A stretch of 64,000 nucleotides of DNA, taken from the NCBI GenBank assembly GCA_037039685.1, contig JAWNGF010000006.1, positions 930,001-994,000 on the forward strand, written 5' to 3'. A program made the translations under genes and the position numbers. Shown here in pieces: positions 51,944-60,719 of this stretch (positions are counted from its first letter, which is position 1; the number at the start of each line of letters is the position of its first letter). The notes beneath the pieces are model-generated. The model saw only the letters and a program-made list of their open reading frames with translations, was not told the origin of the DNA and did no database searches. Source of the stretch: Ceratobasidium sp. AG-K. Lineage: Eukaryota; Basidiomycota; Agaricomycetes; Cantharellales; Ceratobasidiaceae.

Positions 51944-54787
51944 CTATGGAAGGATGTTGTGCGTGTTGGCAAAGAAAGGGGTCATGCCAATACTTGAGTG
52001 GAAGGAATTGTTGTAAGCAAATTCGGCAAAGGGAAGCAGAGAAGCCCAGTCATGCTGCCTGAACGACACATAGGTTCTCAAAAAGGCTTCTATCATCTGA
52101 TTGATTCGTTCTGTTTGGCCATCCGTCTCAGGGTGATAGGCTGTGGAGAGTCTGGGTCTAATCTTCAGGGCCTGATAGAGCTCCTTCATGAATTTTGACG
52201 CGAAGGTGGGGCCTCGATCTGATACAACAGTCTCTGGAGTACCGTGCAACTTCCAACAATGTTCCATGAAGAGTTCTGCTAGCTTTGGGGACGTGGTCTT
52301 CTCGGTACAGGGGATGAAATGTGCCATTTTAGTGAGCGTATCGACAATGACCAAAATGGAGTCTAGGCTCCTTGATAGGGGTAGTTTGACAATCATGTCA
52401 ACCGAGATGTGTTGCCAAGGTTTAGAGGGAAGTTCCAGAGGTTGCAATTCTCCTAGGGGGCGCTGATTGATCGGTTTGCTTCGTTGGCACAAATCACAAG
52501 ATGACACGTATTTGTTAATGAATGCCTTCATTGATGGCCACCAATATTCCCGCTTGATTAATTCCAAAGTCTTGGCTTGTCCCATGTGACCGGCTGCCTT
52601 GTTGTCGTGGTGTAGCTCTAGGATTTGTCGTTTCGTCTCGTTGTTGTTGGGAACATAGATCCGCCCTTTCCTATACAGCATGTTATTCCGAATTGTCCAA
52701 TCTTCGAATTCCTTTTGAACTGTAGCGGGTGCTTTCTCGGGTCGATTGCTGAGGAAGGCCCAAATGGACTGGGTGTATTCGTCACTTGGCAGTTGCTTCT
52801 GAATGGAAGAACGAATTTCCGCTGTTGATGCCATGCCCGTAGGTGATTCTTCTGCCGAATTGATGAAGATGTGGGGAGCGAGCAAGGGTTTTTGAGGGAC
52901 TACTCCCCCTTCTAGGTCATGGTCACTTCGTCGGCTGAGTGCATCGGCTTTTCCATTAAGTCCGCCAGCCCGATACTTGATCTGGAAATTGAATTCTGAC
53001 AGGAAGACGGCCCATCTGTTCTGTCGCTTGGTAAGGACTTTCGATGTCATGAAATATTCCAGATTCTTGTGATCGGTAATAAGTAGTACCGGAATCTCAG
53101 TTCCTTCCAATAGATGGCGCCATTCCTTAAAGGCCTTAATGATTGCCAAAAGTTCCTTATCAAAAATATCGTAGTTCCGCTCCGCTGGTGACAGGCTTTT
53201 GGACATGAAGGCGACAGGGTGGAGTTTGTTATCCGTCCCATATTGGCTGAGGACTGCTCCTGTGGCCTTGTCTGATGCATCGCACTCAATGATGAATCCC
53301 TTTTCTTGATCCGGTTGCAGTAGTATCGGTGCTTGTTGGAATTCTTGAATTATTCGCTCAAAGCTGGCCTGTGTTTCCTTGGTCCATTCCCAGGGTTTCC
53401 CTTTCATTGTTAAATCATAGAGAGGTCGTGCTATGTGGGTATAGCCTTGGATAAATCGCCGATAGAAGTTTGCAAACCCTAGGAATGTTTGTACATCTGT
53501 AACGTTTTTGGGAACGGGCCACCTCTTGATCGCTGACACCTTTTCTTCTTGCATTTCAACAACTTCTCCCGAGATTACCAGACCCAGATAGTCAACCTTC
53601 GAAACATGGAACGAACACTTCTTGAGGGAGCAATATAGACCCAGGCGTTGTAGTCGACGAAGTACTTCTTTCACATGAGATGGATGTTCTTCAGGTTCTT
53701 TGGAGAAGATTAAGATGTCATCAATGTAGATTTCCACGTAGACTCCTTTAATGTCCCTGAACTCCATGTCCATCATATTCTGGAATGTTGCTGGAGCGTT
53801 GGTCAGGCCAAACGGCATGACTTTGGTTTCAAACAGGCCATATTTAGTTCTAAAGGCCGTTTTGTATACGTCTTCTTCTGCGACCCTGACTAGGTTGTAG
53901 CCCGATTTCAGATCTAATTTGGTAAAGATCTTGGCCCCTTTGACTCGCTCAATTAGGTCATCCGTTCGGGGTAGGGGGTATCGGTTCTTCTTTGTCCACC
54001 TGTTAAGGTACCGATAATCCATGCATAATCTTGGTGGTTGGGGTACGCCATCAATGTCGTGACGGCGGACAAACATAACTGGTGATGCCCATTGAGAAGT
54101 TGAGGGAACGATGAAGCCTTTTTCCAGGTTCTCGTCGATCCAGGCCTTTAGGATTCTATCTTCCTCCTTGGTTAATGAGTAAACAACCCCAATTTTGGGT
54201 TTTGCACCAGATTCGAGTTCAATTTTGAGATCATAGGGCCGGTGAGGGGGGAGCTTATCAACCTCCTTGGCGACAAAGACATCCTGGAATTCAAGGTATT
54301 CGTTGGGAAGTTTTCCCACTATTCCCCCTTCTATGGCGTTGAGATCTTCACACAGGCATTCCGACACGCAGAACTCCGAGTTGAACTCCAGTGTCCCTTT
54401 TGACCAATTGATTTGAGGGTTATGCTTCTTCAACCAAGGGATTCCCAAGACCACAGTGTGCCGTCCTAAGGGTGCCACGTCACATGTGATTTCTTCGACG
54501 TGATCGTTCATGATGACATGGAAAGTTGCTTCCCGCTCGATTAGTCCATTTGCAATTGGGCGTCCATCTATAACTTGTACCCGTCGTGCCACTTTTTTCT
54601 TTTTCGTAGGGATTTTGTGTTTAGAGATATATTCAGAATTGATGAAGTTCCCGGAGGCGCCGGAATCAATCATAGCAACGGTGATAAGGTTTTTCAGGCT
54701 TTCGATCGTTATTGGCACACGGAGTTGGTCTGCGTATTCGGTGGAACATAGATATAATTCGTTTACAGACTGATTACGATTTTCCAT
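51944..54787 (-). CDS. pol: Gypsy C pol, 5' part: protease, RT, RNase H, integrase core
   Basis: The 947-aa open frame carries protease MIDSGASGNFI (about residues 39-49), RT with FTKLDLKSGY (Asp near 291) and YIDDIL (354-359), and RNase H with IIECDASDKATGAVL and ITDHKNLEYF. The integrase has the HH..CDLCQ finger and catalytic SVDMIVKLP, VSDRGPTF and DGQTERINQ. All active-site residues are present. The frame ends at a TAG right after NTHNILP, while the protein clearly continues in the next frame, so one base seems lost in the AACATCC stretch. Upstream it is open in the -1 frame through the gag stop, so a -1 frameshift likely makes Gag-Pol; the ATG at 54787 may not be used. Confidence 0.9.
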   Translation of the reverse strand: MENRNQSVNELYLCSTEYADQLRVPITIESLKNLITVAMIDSGASGNFINSEYISKHKIPTKKKKVARRVQVIDGRPIANGLIEREATFHVIMNDHVEEITCDVAPLGRHTVVLGIPWLKKHNPQINWSKGTLEFNSEFCVSECLCEDLNAIEGGIVGKLPNEYLEFQDVFVAKEVDKLPPHRPYDLKIELESGAKPKIGVVYSLTKEEDRILKAWIDENLEKGFIVPSTSQWASPVMFVRRHDIDGVPQPPRLCMDYRYLNRWTKKNRYPLPRTDDLIERVKGAKIFTKLDLKSGYNLVRVAEEDVYKTAFRTKYGLFETKVMPFGLTNAPATFQNMMDMEFRDIKGVYVEIYIDDILIFSKEPEEHPSHVKEVLRRLQRLGLYCSLKKCSFHVSKVDYLGLVISGEVVEMQEEKVSAIKRWPVPKNVTDVQTFLGFANFYRRFIQGYTHIARPLYDLTMKGKPWEWTKETQASFERIIQEFQQAPILLQPDQEKGFIIECDASDKATGAVLSQYGTDNKLHPVAFMSKSLSPAERNYDIFDKELLAIIKAFKEWRHLLEGTEIPVLLITDHKNLEYFMTSKVLTKRQNRWAVFLSEFNFQIKYRAGGLNGKADALSRRSDHDLEGGVVPQKPLLAPHIFINSAEESPTGMASTAEIRSSIQKQLPSDEYTQSIWAFLSNRPEKAPATVQKEFEDWTIRNNMLYRKGRIYVPNNNETKRQILELHHDNKAAGHMGQAKTLELIKREYWWPSMKAFINKYVSSCDLCQRSKPINQRPLGELQPLELPSKPWQHISVDMIVKLPLSRSLDSILVIVDTLTKMAHFIPCTEKTTSPKLAELFMEHCWKLHGTPETVVSDRGPTFASKFMKELYQALKIRPRLSTAYHPETDGQTERINQMIEAFLRTYVSFRQHDWASLLPFAEFAYNNSFHSSIGMTPFFANTHNILP

Positions 54788-54831
54788 GGCAACACGATCT
54801 AATTCTGTCTTCAGGGCGCCTGATGCTCCCT

Positions 54832-56511
54832 TCAGACACTGCCTTTTCCCGACTCCTCATCAGAGACTTCTTCCAGGGCGGCTATCTTGACAACGCAATT
54901 TTTCGCGATGTGGCCCTTCTTCTGGCAGCGGTAACAAGTGAGTTCTGAACTACTGGTTGCTGCCATTTCAATTCCTGCGACCGTGCGGGTGTTTAGGCGA
55001 AGGTAGGGGAGTGGGAGTTCGCTCTCAGAGCCATCTTCCCATTTGATGGTGGGAATTTTGAAGCCCTTCTTGTTGTTCCCAATTTTTGTAATTTGTCCCC
55101 TGGTTGCGCCCTTTGGTCCCATGGTATACACCCTGTCTCCCTCCTTGAATTGTGTCTTCTGCGCTGTTGCGCTCGTGGTCACCTTCTTGAAGGTTCCGCT
55201 CGATGTCGCCTTCTCCAGGCCCTTGGCCTTTTTCTCCAGATTTCGTGCAATAAGGCTTGCATCAATCCTAGACGCGTGATTCATCAACTGTGTGAGGGAA
55301 ATGATGTGGCGATCAATGCTCTGAATTGACATGACGTCCTGGATTTCGTCTTTGAGCCCTGAGTAAAAATCGTCTTTGAGGGTGGCCTCATTGTAACCCA
55401 AAGCGCTGGAATAGGTTCGAAAATTCGAAATGTAGTCGACCACTGACTTGGTTTGTTTCAGATTTCGATATTTTTGCCGATAAACTTCCGCTTGCTCTAC
55501 TTCGCCAAAGGCTTCCTCGAAGGCTTCCTCGAAAAGGGTCATGTCGTTAAGGATAGGTTGAGGGATGCCAGACATTTCTTTCTCAAGGAATGGGCGAATC
55601 CATTCCCTGGCTTCCCCCCTTAGGTACGAGACAACAAAGAGGATCTGCTGATCTACTGTATCGTAACGCAACTCCGAAGTACTGATGTAGAGGTTACAGG
55701 CGAAGGTAAAGTCCCTAGCCTTCTGACCGCGTTCGCCATTGTATTCGGGAGGTTTGCTGGCTGAACTCTTTTTAGCAGTTCGAGGAGCAGTGGGGGTTAT
55801 ACCCTGAGTGGCGACGGGAGCTGAACCAACTGTGAATCGTCCAGTGGACCTTCCTAGTGCTTGTTGATTAAGGGGAGTCCCGCCCGGGGGTTGCGATACG
55901 CCAGGGTTTGCTCCTGTTCCTTGGTTAGGTTGGTAAACGCGCCCTCCTGCTTGAAGAATTAGAATGTCCATGTCGTTCTGCATGGTATTGAGGAGCGCTT
56001 GATTTGTTTGAACATCGGCTTGAGTGGCCTGAATACTTTGTAGGTTGAGGTCGCCATCTCCTGCATTCCAGAGTACCCATTGATGAATGTTGTCAACGCG
56101 TCTGTTTGTGATTTCGACCCGTCGCGCTATTTTGAGTAGGAATGCGGCAATGTCTTCATTGGTGGTTCCGCAATTGTTGTACCATTGACCATTTTCCAAC
56201 TGGTCTTCGATATATTGGTCCGATGGTATCGTCTCCACTCGTCCGCTAGCTTCTGGGGGGTGAAGATCCCCCGTGCGCATGGAGGCGGTATCGCGATTTG
56301 CATTGGGCGGAGATGATGTAGCCGCTGGGGCTCCAACACCAAAGGAAACTTGATGTGACTCCGTTCCCTGGACCGTAGGATCCGATCGACTGGTCCCTGT
56401 GTTACCGGACATGATGTTGGTTGCACTTGGAACTTGGGATGTAGATCGGCCTAGACCAAAGGTTGTTCTGATGCGTCCTGCCACTGATCCCTCTCCTGGG
56501 TAGGTTGACAT
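54832..56511 (-). CDS. gag: Gypsy C gag
   Basis: 559 aa starting MSTYPGEGSVAGRIR. The N-terminal third is low-complexity. A capsid-like helical region follows (DFTFACNLYISTSELRYDT..LFEEAFEEAFGEVEQAEVYRQKYRNLKQ). There is a basic linker, a small SH3-like stretch (KEGDRVYTMGPKGATRG) and one zinc knuckle, CYRCQKKGHIAKNC, near the C-terminus. It is intact, and the stop overlaps the pol frame by -1. Confidence 0.88.
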   Translation of the reverse strand: MSTYPGEGSVAGRIRTTFGLGRSTSQVPSATNIMSGNTGTSRSDPTVQGTESHQVSFGVGAPAATSSPPNANRDTASMRTGDLHPPEASGRVETIPSDQYIEDQLENGQWYNNCGTTNEDIAAFLLKIARRVEITNRRVDNIHQWVLWNAGDGDLNLQSIQATQADVQTNQALLNTMQNDMDILILQAGGRVYQPNQGTGANPGVSQPPGGTPLNQQALGRSTGRFTVGSAPVATQGITPTAPRTAKKSSASKPPEYNGERGQKARDFTFACNLYISTSELRYDTVDQQILFVVSYLRGEAREWIRPFLEKEMSGIPQPILNDMTLFEEAFEEAFGEVEQAEVYRQKYRNLKQTKSVVDYISNFRTYSSALGYNEATLKDDFYSGLKDEIQDVMSIQSIDRHIISLTQLMNHASRIDASLIARNLEKKAKGLEKATSSGTFKKVTTSATAQKTQFKEGDRVYTMGPKGATRGQITKIGNNKKGFKIPTIKWEDGSESELPLPYLRLNTRTVAGIEMAATSSSELTCYRCQKKGHIAKNCVVKIAALEEVSDEESGKGSV

Positions 56512-56903
56512 GAGCTATAATAAATGCGCTTCCTGGTGCGCTGCGACCAAATATGGCTAGTACTTGTTGGTGAAGAGAAAATCCCCTGGGTAGAGATGGA
56601 TAAGTAGGGGGAACCTAGTCGACGGTAGGTTCAAGGCGAGGGTCTCAAAGGTCCTTGTTCCAATAGAATATGTAAGCGGCGCTTCCTGATTAGGTGGCAA
56701 CGGCTCAGTGATATCAGAGGATAGGGGACGTCTTCAACAGGCTAATGGATGCGAGCTGCAATATGCCTCGGCGTGTAAATGATGCAGGGGAGATGTAGGG
56801 GTATTAGCTATCAATGGTGAAGGGTGTGCAATTGCTCAGAGATATCCCAGTGATGATAAACCTGGTTCCGACAGCGACGAGGGCTGTATCCGCGGCGAAG
56901 GCG

Positions 56904-56917
56904 ACAAGACTTGTTCT
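56904..56917 (-). promoter_or_regulatory. Gypsy C primer-binding site, self-priming type
   Basis: The minus strand reads AGAACAAGTCTTGT starting two bases after the 5' LTR. It is complementary over 14 nt to the LTR's own sequence at 57037-57050, which lies about 24-30 bases past the TATA box and so should be the 5' end of the transcript. It does not begin with TGG as tRNA-type sites do. Confidence 0.75.
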
Positions 56918-56919
56918 AG

Positions 56920-57344
56920 TGTCACAACCCTAGCCGAACCTTGGAGGCCGAGACTCCACAGGTAGTGATGATGGGGGTTGGGGCGGCAACTGAGGCCTAA
57001 GTGAGTCACGCGATTGTAGAAGGGGAAAACAACAAGAGAACAAGTCTTGTGGGGGCAAGACTTGTGTCGCTGGTATATATACTAACTACTATGGCTATGT
57101 ACAATAGAGAGCAGGCGACAAGGGAAGACAAAAGGAGAAAAGGCAAGAGTACAAGGGAAGCGAGGACAGAACAAAGGGAACGTGATAAGTCCATGGGCGT
57201 CAAAGGAAAACTGGGACTAGCCAGGCAGGCATGTCCCGCGGTCATGGCTTACATAAAGGCGGCTATATGCGCCAAGGCGAGGAGAACGAGACCAAACACG
57301 AGCCAAACAGAACACAGGAAGGAGAAAAGGAAAAGGTCGTGACA
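56920..57344 (-). repeat. Gypsy C 5' LTR
   Basis: 425 bp with a minus-strand TATA box at 57074-57081. The predicted transcript start is near 57050. Confidence 0.93.
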
Positions 57345-57349
57345 GGATG

Positions 57350-59252
57350 GGCATTTGAACGAACGGTGTCCTTCTTGTCCGCACTTCAGGCAGCGGTTGG
57401 TTGCTATCCTCGCTTTGTATATTTCGTCAGGAAGCCGTTTTGTAGAGGATTGCCCACTAGCGGTCGGTTGGGCGGCCTTCTTTCCAGTTGAGGTCTTGAT
57501 TTGCTGTAATTTCTGGTCGATAGAGATAGCGATTGAGATCCACCGGTCAAGGGAAAGTTCTCGTTCTGTCCCATCTTCATTGATCAGGGTCAGTTCGAAG
57601 CGAGCTAGTTCAGTCTTGACTTCTGATTTCAATCCTTCCTTGAACTGGTTGATCAGAGCTTCTTGTCCCCAGTTTACGTCTACCAGAAGATATCGGAATT
57701 CCGAAGCATAGTTTGCTACAGAGTTGTTCTGTTTGCATTTTTGGATATCTGCTTCGGCTTTAGATTTTTTGTTTGGGTCGCTGAACTGTTCCATGAAGTG
57801 TGCCTTGAAACTTTCCCACGAGACAAGGTTTTGGTTATTTTCCCTCTGGTTGAGCGATCGTAAGAGAACTTGTGCCCAGTGAGTGGCAGCTTTGTTCTCG
57901 GATTTGAAGTTTGCTAGGGCTTCGCGAATCCTTTCTTCATTGGAAGCGTATTGATCGCCTAGTCGCACGAAGTAGCTTTCCATTTGTGTGATGAACATTT
58001 CAGCACCTTCCCCTTTCTTTCCGTCGAAGGCTTCTGGGCGAGTTACTTTGGGACGTCGTGGACTGCTACCAACGTTTGGGTTCTCGGTTAGTCGTTGGAT
58101 TCTTAATTCTAATTCGTCGATCCTGGTAGATTCCGCGTCTGGATGTGGTGGAGAATTTGATCGCCTAGATGGGATCCCGTGCAGGGAAGTTTCGTCGATT
58201 TCCTCTCGCATATTGTTGATAGCTTCTTGAACTTCCGTGATTTTGGTAGTGAAGGAGGTTCCCTCTGGTCGTAAATTTTCCAGTCCTTGCGTTACTGCTT
58301 CGTTCCATTCAAGTTGCCCTTGTCTGGTAGTGTTGAGTTCTTTGCGTACATTGTTCACTAGTCCTTGGGTGTTGGCAACCTCATTCCGAAGGCGTGTTAC
58401 ATCTTGTCCGACTAGAAAGGAATTGTGTTCGCCATTTCTTGCCGAGTTCAGAATGTCTGTTAGGGTGCCTTGTAGGGTGTTGATGGAGTTGTTAAAGATT
58501 TGTTGGTTGTTTGCTAGAACTTGTGTGGCTTGTTCTAGGCCACTAAGCCTTCGATCCATGGTGACCCTCATTCCGTCTATAACCCTAAGGGTGGCGATGT
58601 GTCTTCCTTCTAGGAGGTCGTTCAGGTTGTCTAAATTACTGATTATAGTCCTGCCGCTGGAACTTGAACTTGAGCTTCCCGGATCACCGGCGCCTTGTGG
58701 TCCCGGGGCCGACTGCCCAGAGTAACCTTGTGGCACATAGGGCGGTGCTGGAATCGCTGGTGTGACTGGCTGGGAAGCTATTGGGACTGGTCCTGCGTTG
58801 GTGATGGTTCCTCCGATTTGAGGGACTGTAGGTACATTGGGAATGTGTGGTGTAGGAGGAGGTCTAATGGGGACAAGCGACACGCCCCCATGAGCCTCGG
58901 GCTGGGGAGAAAAGAACTGCCTCCTAGTCCCTAGTGGCCACAAGGGACGTGATGGCCCTGGACTTCCAGTTGAAATGCGAATTACAGCTGGAGTGGGGTC
59001 AACTGTGAGATCTCCTGGTTCTCTACTCGTGATAGTGGGTTCTTCTTCTTGTACTATTGTCATGTCAGAGATGCCAAAAGCTCCTGGCATTGAAGATTGG
59101 CTCTGAGGGCGTGATCGAGCAGGTCCTCCCACTTGAGTTTGTGCGATGACTTGCTCATTTAATGATCCAGTGGGCCTTGCTGCTCGACTGGGTCCTCTTC
59201 GTGTTGATCTAGTGGACGAGGGACGTGACCCTCCGTCTTCTTGAATAGACAT
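57350..59252 (-). pseudogene. gag: Gypsy B gag, main part, cut by element C
   Basis: About 630 aa from MSIQEDGGSRPS, with a Pro/Ser-rich N-terminus, a coiled-coil-like middle (LSGLEQATQVLANNQQIF..) and a capsid-like region (WESFKAHFMEQFSDPNKKSK..). It ends in the zinc knuckle CLKCGQEGHRSFKC. C entered directly after the knuckle; the rest is at 50148-50239. It is very similar to gag of A. Confidence 0.88.
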
Positions 59253-59282
59253 ATTTGTATGTTTGTTAAGCTTGTTTTGTAA

Positions 59283-59736
59283 TGTTGTAAGCTTCTTCTT
59301 GGTGGCTATGAGACAAGCCGCGAGGGAGAGTGGACGGCACTAAGACCTAAGTGACCTCTTGAACCGCAACACACTTAAGTGTCTGTAGGCTCTTGAGGGT
59401 AGGGGTGGTTCGAAGTGTCACTCAAATGGGATGTTTGACGAGACAAAACAAGCTGGGGTTGCCAGGCTTGTTGGTCCTCTATATATAACAAAGAAGCGGC
59501 CGAGTCATACAGAGCGCAGCCACAAGAGTCATACAGTCTACCAGTCAGGAGTGTCCATGTGAGTCATGCTGTATGAACAGACACGACTCGTACAAAGCAC
59601 AGCCGCGTTACACGATGTAACAGAAAAACTACAAGAAGGTGGCAACGCGGCAAACAGAAACGGGAACGTAACACAAAAAGGAAGACAGGCGGGCGAGACA
59701 CAGGGCGAGTCCGATGGAGTGAGCTGGCTCACGACA
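59283..59736 (-). repeat. Gypsy B 5' LTR
   Basis: 454 bp. The terminal TGTCG is changed to TGTTG on the plus strand, which breaks the inverted end. There are two further C/T differences from the other LTR of B. Confidence 0.9.
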
Positions 59737-59741
59737 GAATA

Positions 59742-60717
59742 TGGCGGGCGCGTTTTTTAGTCCAAAGGGCATGACAAAGTATTTGAACAGTCCTTCCTTT
59801 GTTCTGAAGGCTGTCTTCCATTCGTCTCCTTCCTTGATTCTGATATTGTTGAAACCCATGCGCAAATCGATCTTGGAGAAAATTTTTGCGTCCTTGATTT
59901 TATCCAGGAGATCTTCCATTAGGGGCATTGGGAATCTGTCGTCCTTTGTGATGGCGTTTACTCCTCTAAGATCTTGGACAAGTCGTAATTGGCGGACTGC
60001 TCCAGGGTTTTTTGGATCGATCGGTTTCTTGACAAAGAAGCAAGGTGAAGCAATGGGCGATTTGCTTGGTCGGATCTTCCCTGCTGCGATTTCTTCATCC
60101 AAGTATTCTCTCAGTGCAATTGACTCTGCTGGAGAGAGTGGAATAGGTCTGGCTGGTTTCGGAAGTTCAGCTCCTTCCTTGAAGTCGATGGCACAGTCGT
60201 AAGGGCGATGATCTGGGATCCTCTTGAATTTTTCTTCGCTGAAGACGTCGGCAAATTCCTTGAATTCTTCGGGCAGGTCGTCTATTGAGGCTGTCCTTGC
60301 TTGAATGGCTTCTGTTCGCCATGATATGTGCTTTGTTTTCCAGTCGATGACAGGGTTTGATTCCTCTAACCATTCCAATCCTAGGATAAGTTTAGTTTCT
60401 CCAGTGGGCATAGCGAAGAAGATTTGCTTGAAGATTCTTCCCTCTACTTCTAGTTCCAGTTTTGCTTTGAAACGTATTTGGTGAGAGAGTTCTTTCCCCT
60501 GGATACCAATTACTCTTCTAGGAGTGGAGAGTTCTATGAGTGGAATGTTGTTGGACCGAGCCCACGAAATGTCCAGAAAGTTTTTTGATGCTCCAGAGTC
60601 AATGAGGGTTGGGATAGGTTCTGTGATTCCGGTAACGTTCGCGTAAACAATGGTAGATTCATTTGTCGCTCTAAAGTACATTGTTTCCGTTGCCGGTTTC
60701 TTGGTCTCTCCACACAC
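59742..60717 (-). CDS. pol: Gypsy A pol, 5' part: protease and RT start
   Basis: Begins VCGETKKPATETMYF in the -1 frame relative to the gag stop (TAA 60720-60722), with no ATG near, so Gag-Pol is probably made by -1 frameshifting. It carries the protease PTLIDSGASKNFLD, a spacer ending FKRIPDHRPYDCAIDF, and RT blocks QDLRGVNAITKDDRFPMPLM, IFSKIDLRMGFNNIRI and VMPFGLKNAPAIF. There the insertion of B interrupts it; the frame resumes at 45401. No other lesion is seen. Confidence 0.88.
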
Positions 60718-60719
60718 AG

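Larger units (their letters stand above)
50240..57344 (-). mobile_element. Gypsy chromovirus C, inserted in B gag
   Basis: LTRs of 425 bp (50240-50664 and 56920-57344) look identical. They have TGTCA..TGACA ends and are flanked by GGATG at 50235-50239 and 57345-57349. C is a different family from A and B. Order on the minus strand is PBS, leader of about 400 bp, gag, pol in the -1 frame, ORF3, polypurine tract. The insertion is recent. Confidence 0.95.
45407..59736 (-). mobile_element. Gypsy chromovirus B, inserted in A pol (contains C)
   Basis: LTRs of 454 bp (45407-45860 and 59283-59736) are flanked by GAATA at 45402-45406 and 59737-59741. B belongs to the same family as A. The LTRs differ at three positions, all C/T: TGTCG against TGTTG at the very end, one CG/TG site, and ACCAC/ACTAC. 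The coding region is damaged. Confidence 0.92.
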
